A stretch of 8,622 nucleotides of DNA from Raskinella chloraquaticus (SeqCode) (lineage in GTDB: Bacteria > Pseudomonadota > Alphaproteobacteria > Rhizobiales > UBA4765): contig DEZK01000039.1 of the NCBI GenBank assembly GCA_002365175.1, positions 1 to 8,622 on the forward strand, written 5' to 3'. Positions 4,976 to 8,622 of the stretch are shown in pieces. A program made the translations under genes and the position numbers. How positions within the stretch are numbered: the stretch's first letter is position 1; each line of letters begins with the position of its first letter. The notes under the pieces are model-generated. The model searched no databases and was not told where the DNA came from. It saw only the letters and a program-made list of their open reading frames with translations.

Positions 4976-7278
4976 CCCGTCGGCCTGGAGTGGATCGCCC
5001 GCCACACGCGCTCGGGCGTTGCCGGCATATCGACGCTGACACCCCATTCGCTCAGCGCGTCCTGCAGCGCGTTCATGACCGCCGGGCACGAGCCAACCGC
5101 ACCCGCCTCGCCGGCGCCTTTGACGCCGAGCGGGTTCGTGGTGCAGGCGACCTCGTGGAGCTTGACGTCAATGTCAGGCAGATCGCCGGCGCGCGGCAAG
5201 GCATAATCCATGAAACTTGCCGACAGCATTTGTCCGCTGTCGTCGAAAACGGTGTGCTCCATCAGCGCCTGGCCGATGCCTTGCGCCACGCCGCCATGGA
5301 TCTGGCCGGCGACGATCATCGGGTTGACGATTGTGCCCATGTCGTCGGCAACAGCGTAAGATACGACACGCACGACGCCGGTTGCCGGATCAAGCTCGAT
5401 CTCGGCTGCATGACAGCCATTGGGGAAGGTGTGGGCGGCGATCGGCGTGTCGACAGCGCCGTCCAGAAGCGTTGCCGGGTCCTGTCCACGCTGGCGCAAT
5501 TCTTGGGCAAGCGCGATGAGGCCGATGCGCCGGTCGGTGCCGATGATGGTGAAATGGCCATTGCGGAATTCCACATCGTTGGCCGCAGCCTCGAACACGT
5601 CAGCGGCTGCACTGCGGCCCTTGTCGACCACAATCTGCGCGGCGGCATGAATGGCGCTCCCCTCGGAATAAAGAGAGCGGGCGCCGCCGGTGCCACCGCC
5701 CGATTTCATGCGATCGCTATCGCCCTGCACGATGCGCACATGGGCGGGCTCGATGCCCAGGCGATCAGCGATGAGTTGGGTGTAGGCCGTCTCATGCCCC
5801 TGCCCTGTCGACTGCGTGCCGACCAGCACGTCGACATGGCCTTCGGCGGCGAAACGGATTTCCGCGCGTTCGCTCGGATCACCGCCCGTCGCCTCAAGAT
5901 AATAACCGATACCGATGCCACGCCGCAGCCCTTGCTTGCGGGCCAGGCGTTTGCGCCCGGCGGCTCCCTTCCAGTCGATGGCATCCAGCGCGATCTGCAT
6001 GGTGCCGGCGAAATCACCGGAATCGTAGATCGACCCCAGCGCGGCCTTCCACGGCATCTGCGAGGATTTCACCATATTGCGTTTGCGCAGGACGATGCGA
6101 TCGATGCCCAGCTCGTCGGCAGCCCGATCAACCAGACGCTCCACGAGATAGTTTGATTCAGGCCGTCCGGCGCCACGATAGGCATCAATGGCGGGAGTGT
6201 TGGTGAAGAGGCCCTCGACGCGGGCATAGACCGACTGGAAACGGTAGACGGAGGGCAGCACCTTGGTGCCGGCCATCGTCGGGATGAAGACTGAAAAGGG
6301 CGAGAGATAAGCGCCCATCTCGGCGATGTTGTGGACATCGAGCGCCAGGAAATGACCGGCCTCGTCGACAGCAAGGCGCGCGCGCATGATCTGCGAACGC
6401 CCGCCCGTATCCGACAAAAACGCCTCGCCGCGCTCAGCCGTCCATTTTACCGGCCGGCCGTGCAGCCGGGCGGCAAAGGCACACAGGGCATATTCGGCGT
6501 AGACAAAGATCTTCATGCCAAAGCCGCCGCCGACATCGGGCGTCAGCACCTGGACATCCTCGTTCCTCACGCCGATGACGGGTGCCAGCGCATTGCGCAG
6601 CCAGTGCGAGCCTTGCGTACCGGCATGAATACGGAAACGACCTTTGACGAATTCGGCGTTACACGCCCGCCCCTCCATGGAGGCAACGACCACACGATTA
6701 TTGTCGACCTCGACCGAGACGATCCTGGCAGCTCTGGCGAAGAGCGCGTCGGATTGTGCCTTGTCACCGATCTCCCAGTCAAAGCAGCGATTGGCGGGAG
6801 CATCGGGCCATACCAGTGCCGCGTCCTCACGCGCAGCTGCCTGCATGGTGCTGACAGCAGGCAATGGCGCATAATCGATGCTCACCGCCTCAGCGGCTTC
6901 CCGCGCGATCGCGAGGCTCTCCGCAACGATGAGCGCGACCGGATCGCCGACATGGCGCACCGTGTCGCCGGCAAGCAGGGTGCGCGTTGGATTGGCGCGC
7001 CTCGTGCCGTCACGATTATCCATCGGCACATCGCAGCGGATGCGTTTCAGCCCAGCCGCCTCGACATCGTCCAGCAGATGGACACCCAGAACGCCGGGAA
7101 GAGCGCGGGCGGCTGTGACGTCAATCGCCGTGATGCGGGCATGGGCATGTGGTGAACGCAGGAGATAAGCATAGGCCTGGCGCGGCAGAATGATGTCGTC
7201 GGTGTAACGTCCCACGCCGCGGATGAAGCGCTGATCTTCAACACGACGCACCGGCTGGGCCACTCCGAAACCTGACAT
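4972..7278 (-). CDS. Molybdopterin-binding large subunit, xanthine dehydrogenase/CoxL family (form II type)
   Basis: This 768-residue protein is the catalytic molybdenum-cofactor subunit of a molybdenum hydroxylase, which inserts water-derived oxygen into a carbon centre or oxidises an aldehyde. The N-terminal aldehyde oxidase/xanthine dehydrogenase a/b-hammerhead domain spans about 19-125 (RFIRGVGRYTDDI). The cofactor-binding domain follows to about 730, with TQGSHW (221-226), GGGFGMK (250-256), TGQGHE (491-496) and the catalytic glutamate in GAGEAG (Glu724). The active-site loop is AYRGAGR (366-372). True form I CO dehydrogenases carry AYRCSFR, so CO oxidation is unlikely. The start at 7278 is chosen because AAGGAG lies 6 nt upstream; an ATG 24 nt earlier lacks this. 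No 2Fe-2S or FAD subunit gene is adjacent, although such enzymes normally need both. The substrate (purine, aldehyde, aromatic acid or heterocycle) cannot be read from the sequence. Confidence 0.9.
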   Translation of the reverse strand: MSGFGVAQPVRRVEDQRFIRGVGRYTDDIILPRQAYAYLLRSPHAHARITAIDVTAARALPGVLGVHLLDDVEAAGLKRIRCDVPMDNRDGTRRANPTRTLLAGDTVRHVGDPVALIVAESLAIAREAAEAVSIDYAPLPAVSTMQAAAREDAALVWPDAPANRCFDWEIGDKAQSDALFARAARIVSVEVDNNRVVVASMEGRACNAEFVKGRFRIHAGTQGSHWLRNALAPVIGVRNEDVQVLTPDVGGGFGMKIFVYAEYALCAFAARLHGRPVKWTAERGEAFLSDTGGRSQIMRARLAVDEAGHFLALDVHNIAEMGAYLSPFSVFIPTMAGTKVLPSVYRFQSVYARVEGLFTNTPAIDAYRGAGRPESNYLVERLVDRAADELGIDRIVLRKRNMVKSSQMPWKAALGSIYDSGDFAGTMQIALDAIDWKGAAGRKRLARKQGLRRGIGIGYYLEATGGDPSERAEIRFAAEGHVDVLVGTQSTGQGHETAYTQLIADRLGIEPAHVRIVQGDSDRMKSGGGTGGARSLYSEGSAIHAAAQIVVDKGRSAAADVFEAAANDVEFRNGHFTIIGTDRRIGLIALAQELRQRGQDPATLLDGAVDTPIAAHTFPNGCHAAEIELDPATGVVRVVSYAVADDMGTIVNPMIVAGQIHGGVAQGIGQALMEHTVFDDSGQMLSASFMDYALPRAGDLPDIDVKLHEVACTTNPLGVKGAGEAGAVGSCPAVMNALQDALSEWGVSVDMPATPERVWRAIHSRPTG

Positions 7279-7284
7279 GTAAAT

Positions 7285-7290
7285 CTCCTT
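7285..7290 (-). promoter_or_regulatory. Ribosome binding site of the molybdoenzyme gene
   Basis: The minus strand reads AAGGAG 6 nt before the ATG at 7278. This consensus site selects that start over the in-frame ATG at 7302, which would place the ribosome site inside the coding region. Confidence 0.8.
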
Positions 7291-7395
7291 CTGCCGCGTC
7301 ACTTTAAAGCCTGCGATTCGTTTGGAAAGGGGTGTTGATCACGCTGGCTGGTCGGCGCCACGGTGATTTGTCGCAAGAAGCAAGCCCATTTCAGC

Positions 7396-7412
7396 GGTTA
7401 CCCACAATAACC
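7396..7412. promoter_or_regulatory. Inverted repeat in the divergent promoter region
   Basis: GGTTA (7396-7400) and TAACC (7408-7412) are perfect arms separated by 7 bp. The dyad lies near the middle of the region between the divergent molybdoenzyme and quinone reductase genes (7279-7539), and its shape accommodates the T-N11-A rule of LysR-type regulator sites. No LysR gene is in the window, and no confident -35/-10 pair was found for either gene, so the role is inferred. Confidence 0.3.
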
Positions 7413-7539
7413 TTCATCGTTTTACCTGCCGAGGGCTTTTCATTCGCCGTCAGCGGCTGTCAACTCAGGCGATGCGCGAGGTCTTGTCGCGCGATCGAAC
7501 GAACAAGCAGGCTCCACCCTGCGGAAAGCGAGAAGAATT

Positions 7540-8511
7540 ATGGTCAAGGCCATTCGCATACAAAAACCAGGCACCGCCGATCAGATGAAGCTCGAGGAGG
7601 TCGTTCTTGGCGCGCCGAAAGCTGGCGAAGTGCTGGTGCGCCACACCGCAATCGGCGTCAACTTCATCGACATCTATCACCGCAGCGGCGCCTATCCGCT
7701 CACCATGCCGCATGGCATCGGGATGGAGGCGGTGGGCGTGGTTGAGGCCATCGGCAAAGGCGTCAGCGATTTCAAGATCGGCGAGCGTGTCGGACATACG
7801 GGCGGCCCTCCGGGCTCTTACGCGGAGAAATGCCTTTACAAGGCGGATCGTCTCATCAAGCTGCCGAAATCCGTTCCCGACAAGATCGCCGCGACGCTGA
7901 TGCTGAAGGGCATGACGGCCCGCTATCTGCTGCGCCAGACCTACAAGGTCCAGAAAGGCGATTTCGTCCTCGTGCATGCAGCGGCCGGTGGCATGGGCCT
8001 GCTGCTCTGCCAGTGGGCCAAGGCGCTGGGCGCCAAGGTGATCGGCACGACCTCCTCGCCGGCCAAGATGGCGCTTGCCAAAAAGAATGGCTGCGCCTTC
8101 CCGATCAACTACACGAAAGAGGATTTCGTGAAGAAGGTGATGCTGATCACCAAGGGCAAGGGCGTGCAGGTCGTTTATGATGGCGTCGGCAAGGACACTT
8201 TCCTCAAATCGATGGAATGCCTTGATACGCGCGGGCATCTGGTGTGCTTTGGTGCAGCCTCAGGTCAGCCAGCCCCCTTTGCGCTGGCCGCGCTTGGTCC
8301 AAAATCCCTGTTCGTGACGCGCCCGAGCCTGTTCAACTACGTGCTGACGCGGGCCGATCTGGTGGCAAACGCCAAGGAGGTCTTCAAGGCCTACGAGACG
8401 GGCATGTTCAAGGTGCAGAAGCCCAAGGAATACAAACTGGCTCAAGCAGCGCAGGCCCACAAGGATCTGGCGGGGCGGAAAACCACAGGGCCCAGCATCC
8501 TGATCCCTTGA
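7540..8511 (+). CDS. NADPH:quinone oxidoreductase, zinc-independent MDR family
   Basis: This 323-residue cytosolic enzyme belongs to the medium-chain dehydrogenase/reductase superfamily, quinone oxidoreductase branch, which reduces quinones or other activated double bonds with NADPH. The N-terminal GroES-like domain (about 1-120) has the family segments NFIDIYHRSGAYPL (41-54) and GMEAVGVVEAIG (61-72). The Rossmann fold carries AAAGGMGLLLCQ (147-158). Lys176 and Tyr191 match residues that bind the NADPH phosphate in E. coli Qor, and Arg313 is near the C-terminus as in that enzyme. The zinc-ligand cysteines and histidines of alcohol dehydrogenases are absent. Length matches E. coli Qor (327). 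The ATG at 7540 has a purine-rich GAGAAG upstream, and a small hairpin GCAGG/CCTGC (7507-7522) precedes it. It is divergent from the molybdoenzyme gene and may share control with it. The exact substrate is unknown, and crotonyl-CoA-reductase-like relatives are a less likely alternative. Confidence 0.9.
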   Translation: MVKAIRIQKPGTADQMKLEEVVLGAPKAGEVLVRHTAIGVNFIDIYHRSGAYPLTMPHGIGMEAVGVVEAIGKGVSDFKIGERVGHTGGPPGSYAEKCLYKADRLIKLPKSVPDKIAATLMLKGMTARYLLRQTYKVQKGDFVLVHAAAGGMGLLLCQWAKALGAKVIGTTSSPAKMALAKKNGCAFPINYTKEDFVKKVMLITKGKGVQVVYDGVGKDTFLKSMECLDTRGHLVCFGAASGQPAPFALAALGPKSLFVTRPSLFNYVLTRADLVANAKEVFKAYETGMFKVQKPKEYKLAQAAQAHKDLAGRKTTGPSILIP

Positions 8512-8519
8512 GGCGATCC

Positions 8520-8622
8520 TCAGCCAAGGGTGATTTGCATCGCCAGCGGCGCGCGAAACGTAGTGGAAGGGTTCCAGGCGAGCCCTTTCACATCCACCTC
8601 ATAGTCGGGAATGCCTTTTAGA
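8520..8622 (-). CDS. C-terminal end of an unidentified gene (cut by right edge)
   Basis: A minus-strand frame is open from the window edge to a TGA at 8520-8522 and gives 33 residues that include GIPDYEVDVKGLAWNP and end FRAPLAMQITLG. I do not recognise the family. The alternating hydrophobic pattern near the end would suit beta strands. Support for it being real is the layout: the stop falls 8 bp after the convergent qor stop, and otherwise nothing would occupy this stretch. The plus-strand frame over the same bases is an off-frame continuation overlapping qor and is less convincing. Confidence 0.5.
   Translation of the reverse strand, partial: LKGIPDYEVDVKGLAWNPSTTFRAPLAMQITLG

Noticed and set aside
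4082..5089. Minus-strand open frame (335 codons) opposite the hydrolase gene
   Set aside because: It overlaps the whole dienelactone hydrolase gene, whose catalytic motifs are intact, and also runs into the end of the molybdoenzyme gene; the translation shows no family features.
4990..6156. Long plus-strand open frame (388 codons) opposite the molybdoenzyme gene, with similar ones at 6331-7155 and opposite dppA (2293-3318)
   Set aside because: These mirror a GC-rich gene whose codon bias suppresses stops on the other strand. Their translations are rich in Arg, His, Gly and Asp with no recognisable domain, while the opposite strand encodes clear conserved proteins.
4972..7278. Carbon monoxide dehydrogenase (CoxL form I)
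   Set aside because: The active-site loop is AYRGAGR and lacks the AYRCSFR cysteine needed for the Mo-S-Cu centre; coxM and coxS are not adjacent.
7332..7745. Plus-strand open frame of 137 codons crossing the intergenic region into qor
   Set aside because: It overlaps the well-supported start of the quinone reductase in another frame, has no clear ribosome site, and its translation turns into Arg/His-rich off-frame sequence.
8244..8621. Plus-strand frame across the end of qor and the right edge
   Set aside because: Most of it is an off-frame reading of the conserved quinone reductase; the remaining part has no independent support.

Overview
The window reads as accessory-metabolism chromosome from a moderately GC-rich (about 60% by eye) proteobacterium. 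Codon choice, Tat usage and gene content fit an alphaproteobacterium, but no marker gene here fixes the genus. Five genes are complete or nearly so in each functional block, two genes are cut by the window edges, and I see no RNA genes, mobile elements, long repeats or CRISPR arrays. Protein-coding sequence fills almost everything; the only sizeable non-coding stretches are two divergent promoter regions of about 240-260 bp and the 95-bp dppA-dppB gap.

Left block (1-3861, minus strand): a dipeptide ABC importer in the order dppA (periplasmic binding protein), dppB and dppC (permeases), dppD (ATPase, cut by the left edge). dppBCD are tightly packed: an 11-bp overlap, then a 9-bp gap. A strong Rho-independent terminator lies between dppA and dppB, followed by a dyad that closely matches the CRP consensus just before dppB. 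This arrangement predicts excess binding protein over membrane components and a possible separate control point for dppBCD.

Middle block: a divergent intergenic region (3862-4099) with several small dyads and a plausible sigma-70 promoter leads to a Tat-exported dienelactone-hydrolase-family protein (4100-4975, plus strand). Its stop codon overlaps the stop of a convergent gene (4972-7278, minus strand) that encodes a molybdopterin-binding large subunit of the xanthine dehydrogenase/CO dehydrogenase family. That protein carries the AYRGAGR (form II) active-site loop, so it is not a canonical CO dehydrogenase, and neither the iron-sulfur nor the FAD partner subunit is in the window.

Right block: a second divergent intergenic region (7279-7539) separates the molybdoenzyme from a zinc-free NADPH:quinone oxidoreductase (7540-8511, plus strand). 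The last 103 bases hold the C-terminal end of an unidentified convergent minus-strand gene. Together the hydrolase, molybdenum hydroxylase and quinone reductase are compatible with oxidation of an organic or aromatic compound, but no substrate is indicated. No convincing new system is evident; the most interesting features are the dppA/dppB control region, the orphan form II molybdoenzyme and the exported hydrolase.
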